Positions 1 to 5,765 of a DNA stretch of 6,547 nucleotides are shown piece by piece. The DNA is from an uncultured Propioniciclava sp. (GTDB lineage Bacteria > Actinomycetota > Actinomycetes > Propionibacteriales > Propionibacteriaceae): positions 1-6,547 of the forward strand of contig CALMPQ010000397.1 in assembly GCA_937872005.1 (NCBI GenBank). The letters run 5' to 3'. A program made the position numbers and the translations under genes. The notes beneath the pieces were generated by a model that was given only the letters and a program-made list of their open reading frames with translations, was not told where the DNA came from and did not search any database. Each line of letters begins with the position of its first letter. Position 1 is the stretch's first letter.

Positions 1-155
1 CCCTCCAGCGCGAGCGAGCCGATCGACAGGGTGGCCCCGGCGTCCATCACCGAGAGCACCTCGGCGAGGCGCTCCGCGAACTGCCGCCAGGACTCGAGTG
101 CCGAACGGTCGAAGTCGAAGTCGGAGACGTCGGAGGTGAGGCTGAGGTCGTCCAC
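1..155 (-). CDS. Unrecognised acidic protein, N-terminal fragment (C-terminus beyond window)
   Basis: The first 51 codons of a minus-strand gene are visible and the rest lies left of base 1. The GTG start at 155-153 is well supported: an in-frame TAG sits only four codons upstream (168 side), the next in-frame ATG is at codon 37, and a TANNNT box lies exactly six bases upstream of the GTG. The N-terminus is strongly acidic and polar (alternating Asp, Ser, Phe over residues 2-16). It is followed by an amphipathic helix-like stretch with Trp-Arg-Gln-Phe near residue 23 and Leu/Val spacing to about residue 36, then a short hydrophobic strand-like segment (residues 41-50). There is no signal peptide or membrane segment, so it is probably cytoplasmic. 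The pattern of a short acidic lead, Trp-x-x-Phe helix and then a beta strand faintly recalls the N-terminal part of actinobacterial TY-Chap/YbjN-type chaperone-like proteins. That is a guess from a short fragment, and I do not assign a function. It lies 15 bp downstream of the AEC permease in the same direction. Confidence 0.6.
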   Translation of the reverse strand, partial: MDDLSLTSDVSDFDFDRSALESWRQFAERLAEVLSVMDAGATLSIGSLALE

Positions 156-161
156 GGACCC

Positions 162-167
162 AACCTA
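162..167 (-). promoter_or_regulatory. Candidate -10 box (TAGGTT) for a leaderless transcript of the left-edge gene
   Basis: On the minus strand TAGGTT is followed by six bases and then the GTG at 155. With the last T at -7, transcription would start on the G of the start codon, giving a leaderless mRNA. The box lies in the 15-bp gap after the AEC permease stop. I see no good -35 hexamer 16-18 bp upstream; that region is the 3' end of the permease gene. There is no convincing Shine-Dalgarno sequence before this GTG. Read-through from the permease gene remains possible. Confidence 0.45.
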
Positions 168-170
168 GCC

Positions 171-1100
171 TCAACCCAGCAGCGCGGCGATGACCAACAG
201 GGAGGCGACCGACAGGATCGTCGACCAGAACACCGAATCGCGGGCCAACAGCTCGCCCTGTGCATAGCGGCTCGCCGTGACGTAGACGTTCTGGGCCGTG
301 GGGAGCGCGCCGAGGATCACCACGGCGTACAGGTCGGTGCCGGCGAGCCCCATGGCGGTGCCGATCGCCCAGGCGGCGAACGGGTGCACGACCACCTTCA
401 GCACCACAGCGATCCACATCGGGGCGCGGTGGGGACCCTTGCCGGGCAGCGGGTCGAGGCGGAGGGACACGCCGAAGGCCAGCAGCATCAGGGGCAGCGC
501 GATGCCGGCGATCATGTCGATCGGCTGCATGACCACGCTCGGCACCTCGACCCCGAGCAGGTTGACGACCAGACCGGCCAGGATGCCGATCGTGATCGGG
601 TTGCGGAACGGCAGGGCGAGGTACCGCGCCGGGTGCCGCTTGACGCCCGAGCCGCGGTTGTTGGCGATGTCGAGCAGGGTCAGGCAGATCGGCATGATCA
701 CGGCGAGCTGCAGCAGCATGATGGGCGCGACCCAGGTGCCGTCGTGCAGCAGCGCCAGGGCGACCGGCAGGCCGAAGTTCGCCGCGTTGGTGTAGCACGA
801 CGACATGAACCCGATGACCCCGTCGCCCAGCGACTGCCGGAACAGGGGCAGGGCGATCGCGAGGTAGATCGCCCCGGCTGCGGCGACGGCCAGTGTCGAG
901 GTGACGACCGTGAACGAGAACACGTCCGCCAAGTCGGCGCGCAGCATCAGGGCGAACAGCAGGGCCGGCGAGCCGACGGTGAACGCCAGCAACGACATGA
1001 GGCGGCGTCCGGCTTGGTTGACCAGCCCCAGGTGGGCGATGACGAACCCGACGCCGATGACGACCCAGATCGTCGAGATCCCACCGAAGGCCGCCTGCAC
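171..1100 (-). CDS. AEC family (auxin efflux carrier-type) transporter
   Basis: This 309-residue integral membrane protein has about ten hydrophobic segments in two blocks: roughly residues 5-145 and 168-308, with a basic cytoplasmic loop near 147-166. Family hallmarks are visible: Thr-Asn-Ala-Ala-Asn-Phe-Gly-Leu-Pro at 104-112 (the first broken-helix motif), Arg-Asn-Pro at 166-168 opening the second half, and Pro-Thr-Ala-Gln-Asn at 267-271 (the second crossover motif). The length matches bacterial members, which include malonate and other organic-acid carriers as well as relatives of plant PIN proteins. The substrate cannot be read from the sequence; export or uptake of a small organic anion is the family expectation. 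The GTG start is supported by an in-frame TAG 12 bases upstream. It probably begins a leaderless transcript, since TAGGGT stands six bases before the GTG. A purine-rich GGGGGAG about 13 bases upstream is too far to act as a normal ribosome binding site. The gene diverges from the acyltransferase gene across 91 bp, and the left-edge gene follows it. Confidence 0.92.
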   Translation of the reverse strand: MQAAFGGISTIWVVIGVGFVIAHLGLVNQAGRRLMSLLAFTVGSPALLFALMLRADLADVFSFTVVTSTLAVAAAGAIYLAIALPLFRQSLGDGVIGFMSSCYTNAANFGLPVALALLHDGTWVAPIMLLQLAVIMPICLTLLDIANNRGSGVKRHPARYLALPFRNPITIGILAGLVVNLLGVEVPSVVMQPIDMIAGIALPLMLLAFGVSLRLDPLPGKGPHRAPMWIAVVLKVVVHPFAAWAIGTAMGLAGTDLYAVVILGALPTAQNVYVTASRYAQGELLARDSVFWSTILSVASLLVIAALLG

Positions 1101-1106
1101 GCGGTC

Positions 1107-1112
1107 ACCCTA
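1107..1112 (-). promoter_or_regulatory. Candidate -10 box (TAGGGT) for a leaderless AEC transporter transcript
   Basis: On the minus strand TAGGGT is followed by GACCGC and then the GTG at 1100, so the predicted transcription start is the first base of the start codon. The match to TANNNT is complete. No recognisable -35 hexamer is present at 16-18 bp, which is common for such actinobacterial promoters. Confidence 0.5.
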
Positions 1113-1143
1113 CTCCCCCGCCGACAGCCCGGGTTCCCAGCGC

Positions 1144-1168
1144 CGACGCCCCCGCGTTCCGGGCGTCG
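1144..1168. promoter_or_regulatory. 8-bp inverted repeat in the divergent promoter region (possible operator)
   Basis: Arms CGACGCCC (1144-1151) and GGGCGTCG (1161-1168) are perfect inverted complements around a nine-base centre. The repeat lies between the divergent AEC and acyltransferase starts and covers the place where the -35 region of the plus-strand promoter would be (about 1157-1162), so a bound regulator could block it. An 8-base direct repeat CGACAGCC (1122-1129 and 1167-1174) also lies in this gap. In DNA this GC-rich, arms of this length can arise by chance. No regulator gene lies nearby, so the operator role is conjecture. Confidence 0.3.
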
Positions 1169-1179
1169 ACAGCCTCCGT

Positions 1180-1185
1180 TAGCAT
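1180..1185 (+). promoter_or_regulatory. Candidate -10 box (TAGCAT) for a leaderless acyltransferase transcript
   Basis: TAGCAT ends seven bases before the GTG at 1192, so the predicted +1 is the G of that codon. The match to TANNNT is complete. A weak -35 candidate, TTCCGG at 1157-1162, sits with a 17-bp spacer but matches the consensus poorly. No ribosome binding site lies upstream of the start, which fits a leaderless message. Confidence 0.5.
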
Positions 1186-1191
1186 GACCCG

Positions 1192-2466
1192 GTGATGTCG
1201 GGGGGACCACGCAACCACGTGATCGACCTTGCCCGGGCCCTCTCGGTGCTGGTCGTCGTGGTCTTCCACACCCTGCTGTACCGGATCGTCCTCACCGATG
1301 CCGGGCCGACGCTGGTGCCCTGGGCCGCGCCGACCTGGCTCTACCCCCTGAGCTGGGTGTTGATGATCATGCCGCTGTTCTTCGTGGCCGGCGGCTTCGC
1401 GCACGCGCTCACGATCGACCGCATGCGCCGCGAGGGCACCTCGGCCGGCCACTACCTCGCCAGCCGCGGGCGCCGCCTGATCGGGCCGCTCTCGGTGTTC
1501 GTCACCTTCTGCGCCGTGGTCTTCTCGCTGGCCGCCTGGGCCGGCTGGCTGGACGCCGCCTCCGAGTTGAGCCGCCTGTTGATGCAGCTGCTGTGGTTCA
1601 TCACGACCTACCTGGGCATCGTCGTCGTCGCGCCGGGGGCGGTGCGGCTGCACGACCGGTTCGGGGTGCTGCCGATGCTGGTGTTGGCCGCCCTGGCCGC
1701 CGGGGTGGACGCCTGGTCGTTCGCCGTCGACCGCCACGAGCTGCGCTACCTCAACCTGATGTTCGTGTGGCCGCTGGTGCACCAGTTCGGCATCGCCCAC
1801 CAGCGCGGCTGGTGGCGTCGGGGTCCGGTGTGGGTGCCGTGGGCATCGATCCTGGCGGGGGCGGGGCTGGTGGCGCTGCTCGTGTTCGGGTTCGGTTACC
1901 CGCCGAGCTCGGTGGGGTTCGCCGACCTGCCGATCGCCAACATCCAGCCGCCGACGCTCGCAATGGCGGCGCTGGCGCTCGCCCAGTGCGGCGTCCTCGG
2001 CCTGGTCGAGCGGACGGGGGTGTTGGCGTCCCTGCCGCCGCGCGTGGAGGGCGCGCTGGGCGTGCTGAACGCGGTGATGGTGAGCGTCTACCTGTGGCAC
2101 ATCCCGCTGATCGGCCTGGTGGGTGGGGTGTTGGCCGTGGTCGCCGTGATGGATCCCGTAAGCGCCCCGCTGGTGCTCTCCCCCGCCGTGCTGGCGGTCG
2201 GTTCGCTGCTCGCCGTGGCGGTGGCGGTGCCCTGGCTCGGACGCCTCGAGCTGCGGATGATCCCCCCGCTGGGCCCGCGGCAGGACACGACGCTGGCGGT
2301 GTTGGCGTACGGGTTGCTGGCCTTCGGGACGCTGCTGGTCTGGTTGACCGGTACGGTGGTGCATCCGAGCCGACCCGGGTCGACGCTGGGGGTGTTGGCC
2401 ATCTGGGTGGGCTCGTGGATCATGGGCAGGGCGGCCGACCGCAGCCAGCAGCTGACGCGGGAGTAG
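1192..2466 (+). CDS. Acyltransferase-3 family multipass membrane protein
   Basis: This 424-residue protein has about ten or eleven hydrophobic segments and the landmarks of the acyltransferase-3 (OatA/NodX-type) fold. Helix 1 carries Asp12, Arg15 and the conserved His26 at its far end. Phe-Phe-Val-Ala-Gly-Gly-Phe (63-69) lies in the next helix, Arg-Gly-Arg-Arg-Leu (92-96) precedes helix 3, and Tyr-Leu-Trp-His-Ile-Pro (300-305) provides the late conserved His303. Family members transfer acyl groups across or at the membrane onto sugars, peptidoglycan, lipids or secondary metabolites; the acceptor here is unknown. No SGNH esterase domain is fused to it, and 424 residues is close to the bare membrane domain. 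Two starts are adjacent, GTG 1192 and ATG 1195. I chose the GTG because the TAGCAT box positions the first transcribed base there, but the difference is one residue. Just 22 bp separates it from the downstream VTT-like gene, which has its own strong ribosome binding site, so the two are probably co-transcribed. Confidence 0.85.
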   Translation: MMSGGPRNHVIDLARALSVLVVVVFHTLLYRIVLTDAGPTLVPWAAPTWLYPLSWVLMIMPLFFVAGGFAHALTIDRMRREGTSAGHYLASRGRRLIGPLSVFVTFCAVVFSLAAWAGWLDAASELSRLLMQLLWFITTYLGIVVVAPGAVRLHDRFGVLPMLVLAALAAGVDAWSFAVDRHELRYLNLMFVWPLVHQFGIAHQRGWWRRGPVWVPWASILAGAGLVALLVFGFGYPPSSVGFADLPIANIQPPTLAMAALALAQCGVLGLVERTGVLASLPPRVEGALGVLNAVMVSVYLWHIPLIGLVGGVLAVVAVMDPVSAPLVLSPAVLAVGSLLAVAVAVPWLGRLELRMIPPLGPRQDTTLAVLAYGLLAFGTLLVWLTGTVVHPSRPGSTLGVLAIWVGSWIMGRAADRSQQLTRE

Positions 2467-2478
2467 CGCCGCACGAAC

Positions 2479-2483
2479 AGGAG
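2479..2483 (+). promoter_or_regulatory. Ribosome binding site AGGAG for the VTT-like gene
   Basis: AGGAG stands five bases before the GTG at 2489 and settles that start. The preceding acyltransferase gene lacks such a site, which fits a leaderless first gene followed by an internal operon gene using normal initiation. Confidence 0.75.
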
Positions 2484-2488
2484 CAGAC

Positions 2489-2989
2489 GTGAACTTCAAC
2501 CCGATGACGTGGGATGCACCGTACCTGGTGATCGTCGGGGCCTTGTTCGTGATCGTGTTCCTGCGCGCCAATGCCACCTACTGGCTGGGTCGGCTGATCA
2601 ACGCGGGCGCCGCGCGGACGCGGGCGCGGCGCATGATGGACAGCCCCGGGTACCAGCGCGCCGTCGAGCGGCTGAACCAGTGGGGCCCGCCGGTGATCTC
2701 GGTCTCGTTCTTGACGATCGGGTTCCAGACGCTCGTGAACCTGGCGGCCGGGGCGACGAAGATGCCGCTGATCCGCTACCTGCCGGCGATGATCGTCGGC
2801 TGCGTCCTGTGGGCGTTCCTCTACGGCACGGTCGGCGTGGCCGGGTTCGAGGCCTTCTCGGTGTTGTGGGCCCGCAACCCCGCACTCGCGCTCGTGCTCG
2901 GCGTCGCCGCCGTCGCGGCGCTCGTGGTGTTCATCGCCTGGCGGGTGCGTCAGGCCAAGCGGCGCCCCCCGGTGTCGGCGGAGGCCTGA
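2489..2989 (+). CDS. Small membrane protein resembling the VTT/DedA (SNARE-associated) family
   Basis: This 166-residue protein has hydrophobic segments at about 11-26, 68-88, 97-118 and 133-153, a basic amphipathic stretch between the first two (Arg/Ala-rich, 35-60), and a basic tail (Arg152 onward). The central block resembles the core of DedA/VTT proteins: Gly-Pro-Pro at 66-68 leading into a re-entrant-like helix, Ala-Ala-Gly at 86-88, Met-Pro at 92-93, Arg-Tyr-Leu-Pro at 96-99, then Gly-x-x-x-Trp (104-108). It is shorter than typical DedA proteins (about 200 residues or more). The family's usual Arg-Phe-x-Pro-x-x-Arg stretch aligns with Ser-Phe-Leu-Thr-Ile-Gly-Phe-Gln (73-80), so both arginines and the proline are missing. 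DedA proteins are implicated in lipid scrambling and membrane homeostasis; whether this divergent form does the same is unknown. The GTG start is set by AGGAG at the right distance. It is the second gene of a two-gene unit with the acyltransferase and converges on the ABC operon. Confidence 0.75.
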   Translation: MNFNPMTWDAPYLVIVGALFVIVFLRANATYWLGRLINAGAARTRARRMMDSPGYQRAVERLNQWGPPVISVSFLTIGFQTLVNLAAGATKMPLIRYLPAMIVGCVLWAFLYGTVGVAGFEAFSVLWARNPALALVLGVAAVAALVVFIAWRVRQAKRRPPVSAEA

Positions 2990-3025
2990 GCGACTGGCGT
3001 CCGCCGACCCGCTCCCCCCGCCCGT

Positions 3026-3113
3026 CGGGACAAACTCACACACATGCATGAGTCTGGGACCGAAATAGGCCCGATTCCGGCCCAAGGTCACACTCGAGAG
3101 TGAGTTTGGCCCG
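3026..3113. repeat. 88-bp imperfect palindrome between convergent genes (terminator or mobile palindromic element)
   Basis: The outer arms are CGGG (3026-3029) plus CAAACTCAC (3031-3039), pairing with GTGAGTTTG (3100-3108) plus CCCG (3110-3113): 13 pairs with one A-G mismatch. The centre also folds. TGGG-CCGAAAT (3055-3066, one bulged A) pairs with ATTCCGGCCCA (3074-3084) with one mismatch, around a seven-base loop. The halves are nearly equidistant from base 3070. The half-site TGAGTYTG occurs twice on plus (3049-3056 and 3101-3108) and once on minus (3031-3038). The element fills most of the 136-bp gap between the stops at 2989 and 3126, where a bidirectional terminator would be expected. 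No U-run follows on either strand, so a classic intrinsic terminator is not obvious. Local A+T content is higher than in the flanking genes, and an interspersed repeat is a fair alternative. Confidence 0.6.
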
Positions 3114-3125
3114 GGGCCCAGAGGA

Positions 3126-4019
3126 TCAGAGGTGCCCGCGCCCCTGACCGGGGGCATCGGTGCGCAGCGCCGGGTCGGGCAGCTCGCCGGCCGCCTCGGG
3201 TCCCCCCTCGGGCAATCGGCTGGAATCGAGCTCACCGGTGTGCACGTGGGTCGGGTTGAGCACCCGGTCCAGGAACGTCCGCGTGCGCTCGTGCTGCGGG
3301 TTGCCGATGACCTGGTCGGGGTGGCCCTCCTCGACGATGACGCCGCCGTCCATGAAGATGACCCGGTCGGCGACCTCGCGGGCGAAGGCCATCTCGTGGG
3401 TGACGACCATCATCGTCATGCCGGTCTCGGCCAAGCGCCGCATGACGTCGAGCACGTCACCGACCAGCTCGGGGTCGAGCGCCGAGGTCGGCTCGTCGAA
3501 GAGCACCATCTCCACATCCATGGTCAGCGCGCGGGCGATCGCCACGCGCTGCTGCTGTCCACCGGAGAGCTGGGCGGGGAACGCGTCCGCGCGGTGCTTG
3601 AGCCCGACCCGGTCGAGGTACTCCAGCGCCGACTTCTCCGCCTGGGCCTTCGCGACCTTCTTCACCGCGATCGGCCCGATCGTGCAGTTCTGCAGCACGG
3701 TCAGGTGCGGGAACAGGTTGAACGACTGGAAGACCATGCCCATCTTCGTGCGGATCGCATCCACGTCGGCGTCGGGGTCGGTGATCTCCTCGTTGATGAT
3801 GAAGATGCGACCCGAGGTCGGCTCCTCGAGCATGTTCACGCAGCGCAGCAGCGTCGACTTTCCCGAGCCCGACGGCCCGATCACGCAGACCACCTCGCCG
3901 GTGTGCACGGTCAGCGAGATGCCCTTGAGCACCTCGACCTCGCCGAAACTCTTGTGCAGGTCGTAGACCTGGATCTCGTCGCGACGGTCCCCCGTCGGGA
4001 TCACAGCCGGAACAGTCAT
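3126..4019 (-). CDS. Polar amino acid ABC transporter, ATP-binding protein (GlnQ-like)
   Basis: This 297-residue ATPase powers the importer from the cytoplasmic face. It has Walker A Gly-Pro-Ser-Gly-Ser-Gly-Lys-Ser-Thr at 48-56, Q-loop Gln98, the signature Leu-Ser-Gly-Gly-Gln at 151-155, Walker B ending Leu-Phe-Asp-Glu-Pro at 173-177, D-loop Ala-Leu-Asp at 180-182 and switch His208. All catalytic residues are present. The spacing and Asn-Leu-Phe-Pro-His after the Q-loop fit the polar amino acid (GlnQ/HisP/GluA) class. Homologues usually end near residue 250-255; this one has about 42 further residues rich in Pro, Gly and Glu. Two starts compete. ATG 4019 has GGTGA five bases upstream. GTG 4028 overlaps the permease stop as GTGA, has AGAAGG four bases upstream, and would add three residues. 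I give the ATG, but coupling to the permease is likely either way. It is the last gene of the operon. Confidence 0.93.
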   Translation of the reverse strand: MTVPAVIPTGDRRDEIQVYDLHKSFGEVEVLKGISLTVHTGEVVCVIGPSGSGKSTLLRCVNMLEEPTSGRIFIINEEITDPDADVDAIRTKMGMVFQSFNLFPHLTVLQNCTIGPIAVKKVAKAQAEKSALEYLDRVGLKHRADAFPAQLSGGQQQRVAIARALTMDVEMVLFDEPTSALDPELVGDVLDVMRRLAETGMTMMVVTHEMAFAREVADRVIFMDGGVIVEEGHPDQVIGNPQHERTRTFLDRVLNPTHVHTGELDSSRLPEGGPEAAGELPDPALRTDAPGQGRGHL

Positions 4020-4024
4020 CGCGT

Positions 4025-4855
4025 TCACCGAGCCTTCTTGGCCTTGGCCTCCATGCGCCGCACGAGGAACGTGAGCGGGAGGGTGATGAGCAGGTAGCAC
4101 AGGCCGGCGATCACCAGCGGGGTCAGGTTGCCGTTGCTGTTGGAGATGTCGCGGCCGAACTTCGTCAGCTCGAACGCGGACGCCGTCAGGCCGAGCACGT
4201 ACACGAGCGAGGAGTCCTTGGTGAGCAGGATCAGCTCGTTGGTCAACGGCGGGGTGATGATGCGGAAGGCCTGCGGCAGCACGATGCGGCGCATCGCCAT
4301 GCCCGAGGGCATGCCCAGCGCGCGGGCCGCCTCGACCTGCCCCTTCGGCACCGCCAGGATGCCGGCGCGGATCGTCTCGGCCATGTAGGCCGCCGACACC
4401 ATGCCCAGCGCCGTCCAGACCGTGCCGTACGGGTCGAGCGGGAACCGCAGCCCGGGGAACGCCACCGACAGCAACCCGAACGCCAGCAGCACGATCAGCG
4501 CCGGGACGCCCCGGAAGAACTCGATGTAGATCGAGGCGATCCACCGGTAGGGGGCGACCTGCGACAGCCGCATCAGGGCCAGGATCGTGCCGAGCGTCAG
4601 GCCGAAGACGAAGGCGCCGAAGGTGTAGAAGATCGTGTTCAGCAGGGCGTTCGGCAGGCCGGAGGTCAGCGTCGTCTGCACCAGGTCGGCGCGGAAGAAG
4701 ACCGACTGCACCTGGCGGCCGTCCACGTTCAGGATGAGCAGCACCACGACCGCAGCGAGGATCGCGTACTGGATCCAGCGGATCCGCTGGGCCCGCTTGC
4801 GCGGGGAGAGCTTCTTGCGCGGCACCGTCCCGGGCTGCGTCGTCGTGGTCGTCAT
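4025..4855 (-). CDS. Polar amino acid ABC transporter, permease (His/Glu/Gln/Arg family)
   Basis: This 276-residue inner-membrane permease forms the channel of the importer. A basic, Thr-rich N-terminal tail (1-27) precedes a first helix at about 28-43. The conserved core begins with Asn-Thr-Ile-Phe-Tyr-Thr-Phe (73-79) and includes Glu-Phe-Phe-Arg-Gly-Val-Pro at 112-118, typical of this family, and the EAA loop (Glu175-Ala-Ala, Gly181, Arg189-190, Leu-Pro-Gln at 193-195) that docks onto the ATPase. There are five or six helices in all, ending in a basic tail. With only one permease gene, the channel is probably a homodimer as in GlnP, unlike the two-permease glutamate systems of corynebacteria. 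The ATG start is fixed by AGGAG (4864-4860), four bases upstream. It is the middle gene of the operon: it follows the binding-protein gene by 79 bp containing a strong stem-loop, and its stop overlaps the alternative GTG start of the ATPase gene. Confidence 0.93.
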   Translation of the reverse strand: MTTTTTQPGTVPRKKLSPRKRAQRIRWIQYAILAAVVVLLILNVDGRQVQSVFFRADLVQTTLTSGLPNALLNTIFYTFGAFVFGLTLGTILALMRLSQVAPYRWIASIYIEFFRGVPALIVLLAFGLLSVAFPGLRFPLDPYGTVWTALGMVSAAYMAETIRAGILAVPKGQVEAARALGMPSGMAMRRIVLPQAFRIITPPLTNELILLTKDSSLVYVLGLTASAFELTKFGRDISNSNGNLTPLVIAGLCYLLITLPLTFLVRRMEAKAKKAR

Positions 4856-4858
4856 CGG

Positions 4859-4864
4859 TCTCCT
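4859..4864 (-). promoter_or_regulatory. Ribosome binding site AGGAGA for the ABC permease gene
   Basis: AGGAGA lies three bases before the ATG at 4855, leaving four bases after the AGGAG core. It is the clearest such site in the operon and fixes this start. Confidence 0.75.
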
Positions 4865-4884
4865 GTCGGGTCGGAAACGTCACG

Positions 4885-4925
4885 CCGCGGCGTCCGGCCA
4901 CCGTGGGGGCAACCGGACGCCGCGG
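4885..4925 (-). promoter_or_regulatory. Intercistronic stem-loop between binding-protein and permease genes
   Basis: The arms CCGCGGCGTCCGG (4885-4897) and CCGGACGCCGCGG (4913-4925) are perfect 13-bp inverted complements around a 15-base loop. On the minus-strand transcript the stem begins nine bases after the binding-protein stop and ends 29 bases before the permease start. Only three U residues in a row follow, so it is not a full terminator. Stem-loops in this position in ABC operons commonly protect the 3' end of the binding-protein message or cause partial termination, giving an excess of binding protein over membrane components. That role is inferred here; the fold itself is plain in the sequence. 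Confidence 0.7.
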
Positions 4926-4934
4926 GTGTGGAGG

Positions 4935-5765
4935 TCACTTCTTGGGCGCGTCGACCCCGAACCACTTCTTGTAGATCTCGTTGAAGGTGCCGTCGGCGCG
5001 AGCCTTGTCGAGCACCTCGTTGATCTTGGTGGCCAGCGCCTTGTTGTCGTTGCTGACGTTGAAGCCGTACTGCTCGCCGGTCTCGAACTCCTGGATGACC
5101 TTGGTGGTCGGGTTGTCCTTGGCGAAGTCGTAGAGCACACCGTTGTCGTTGATGTTGCCGGCGGTCACACCACCGAGCACCGTGTTGGCGGCGGTCGGCA
5201 TGTCGTCGAACACGCGGGTGGTGTAGCCGTACTTGCCGGCGTTCTCGTCGCCCCACTCCTTGCCGGTCGTGTCGGTCTGGACGGCGACCTGCTGGCCCTT
5301 GAGGTCGTCGATCTTCGTGTAGCCCGAGTCGGCCTTGACCAGCAGGGCGAGGGTCGAGTCGAAGTGCGGCTCGGCGAAGGTGGCGGCCTTGGCGCGCTCC
5401 TCGCGGATCGTGATGGCGGCGGCGCCCACGTCGCACTTCTTGGCGGCGAACACCGAGCCGGACGTGATCTGGTCGAACGAGATGTCGACGATCTCCTGGG
5501 TCACCCCGAGGTCCTTGGCGACCAGGTCGATGAGGTCGACCTCGTAGCCGACGATCTTGCCCGACGAGTCCTTGAACTGGAACGGCTTGAACGCCAGGTG
5601 GGTGCAGGCGGTGAGCTTGCCCTGGCTGACGAGCTGGATGGCGTCAGCGCCACCACCGGCGGTGTTCTGGGCGGCCGGGGTGCCGGAGTTGTTGGCGCAG
5701 GCGGCGAGGCTGACGGCGGCGACGCCGGCGATGGCCGCGGTCGCGATGGTGCGAAGCTTGATCAC
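4935..5765 (-). CDS. Polar amino acid ABC transporter, substrate-binding lipoprotein
   Basis: This 276-residue extracytoplasmic receptor is anchored by a lipid. Lys3 and Arg5 precede a hydrophobic signal (6-20) and the lipobox Leu-Ala-Ala-Cys with Cys23 as the lipidated residue, followed by a Gly/Ala/Asn-rich linker to about 42. The mature part is a family-3 binding protein. Lys60-Pro-Phe and Gly73-Tyr-Glu-Val-Asp-Leu (73-78) belong to lobe 1. Thr119-Ile-Arg121-Glu-Glu-Arg124 is the region that normally grips the amino acid alpha-carboxylate. Lobe 2 runs from about 145 to 212, with return to lobe 1 and the C-terminal Trp268-Phe-Gly. Cys54 and Cys111 could form a disulfide. The class binds Glu, Gln, Asp, Arg or similar; I cannot tell which, though the sequence pattern resembles actinobacterial glutamate-type receptors. 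The GTG start has AGGAAA (5776-5771) five bases upstream. It is the first gene of the operon, and the downstream stem-loop suggests it is the most abundant product. Confidence 0.94.
   Translation of the reverse strand: MIKLRTIATAAIAGVAAVSLAACANNSGTPAAQNTAGGGADAIQLVSQGKLTACTHLAFKPFQFKDSSGKIVGYEVDLIDLVAKDLGVTQEIVDISFDQITSGSVFAAKKCDVGAAAITIREERAKAATFAEPHFDSTLALLVKADSGYTKIDDLKGQQVAVQTDTTGKEWGDENAGKYGYTTRVFDDMPTAANTVLGGVTAGNINDNGVLYDFAKDNPTTKVIQEFETGEQYGFNVSNDNKALATKINEVLDKARADGTFNEIYKKWFGVDAPKK

Noticed and set aside
1105..2577. A 490-codon open frame on the minus strand opposite the acyltransferase gene.
   Set aside because: Its translation is a low-complexity His/Gln/Arg/Pro mixture, typical of an antisense frame in high-GC DNA. 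The plus strand encodes a clear membrane protein family.
3004..3028. CCGAC/GTCGG inverted repeat after the VTT-like gene as a terminator.
   Set aside because: Five-base arms with a 15-base loop and no U-run are expected by chance in this composition. The larger palindrome beside it is the better candidate.
4019..4901. Reading frame of the ATPase stays open far upstream through the permease gene, suggesting a 591-residue fusion protein.
   Set aside because: The upstream part is a shifted-frame shadow of the permease and is Arg/Pro/Ala-rich nonsense. The ATPase fold begins just after ATG 4019, next to the permease stop.
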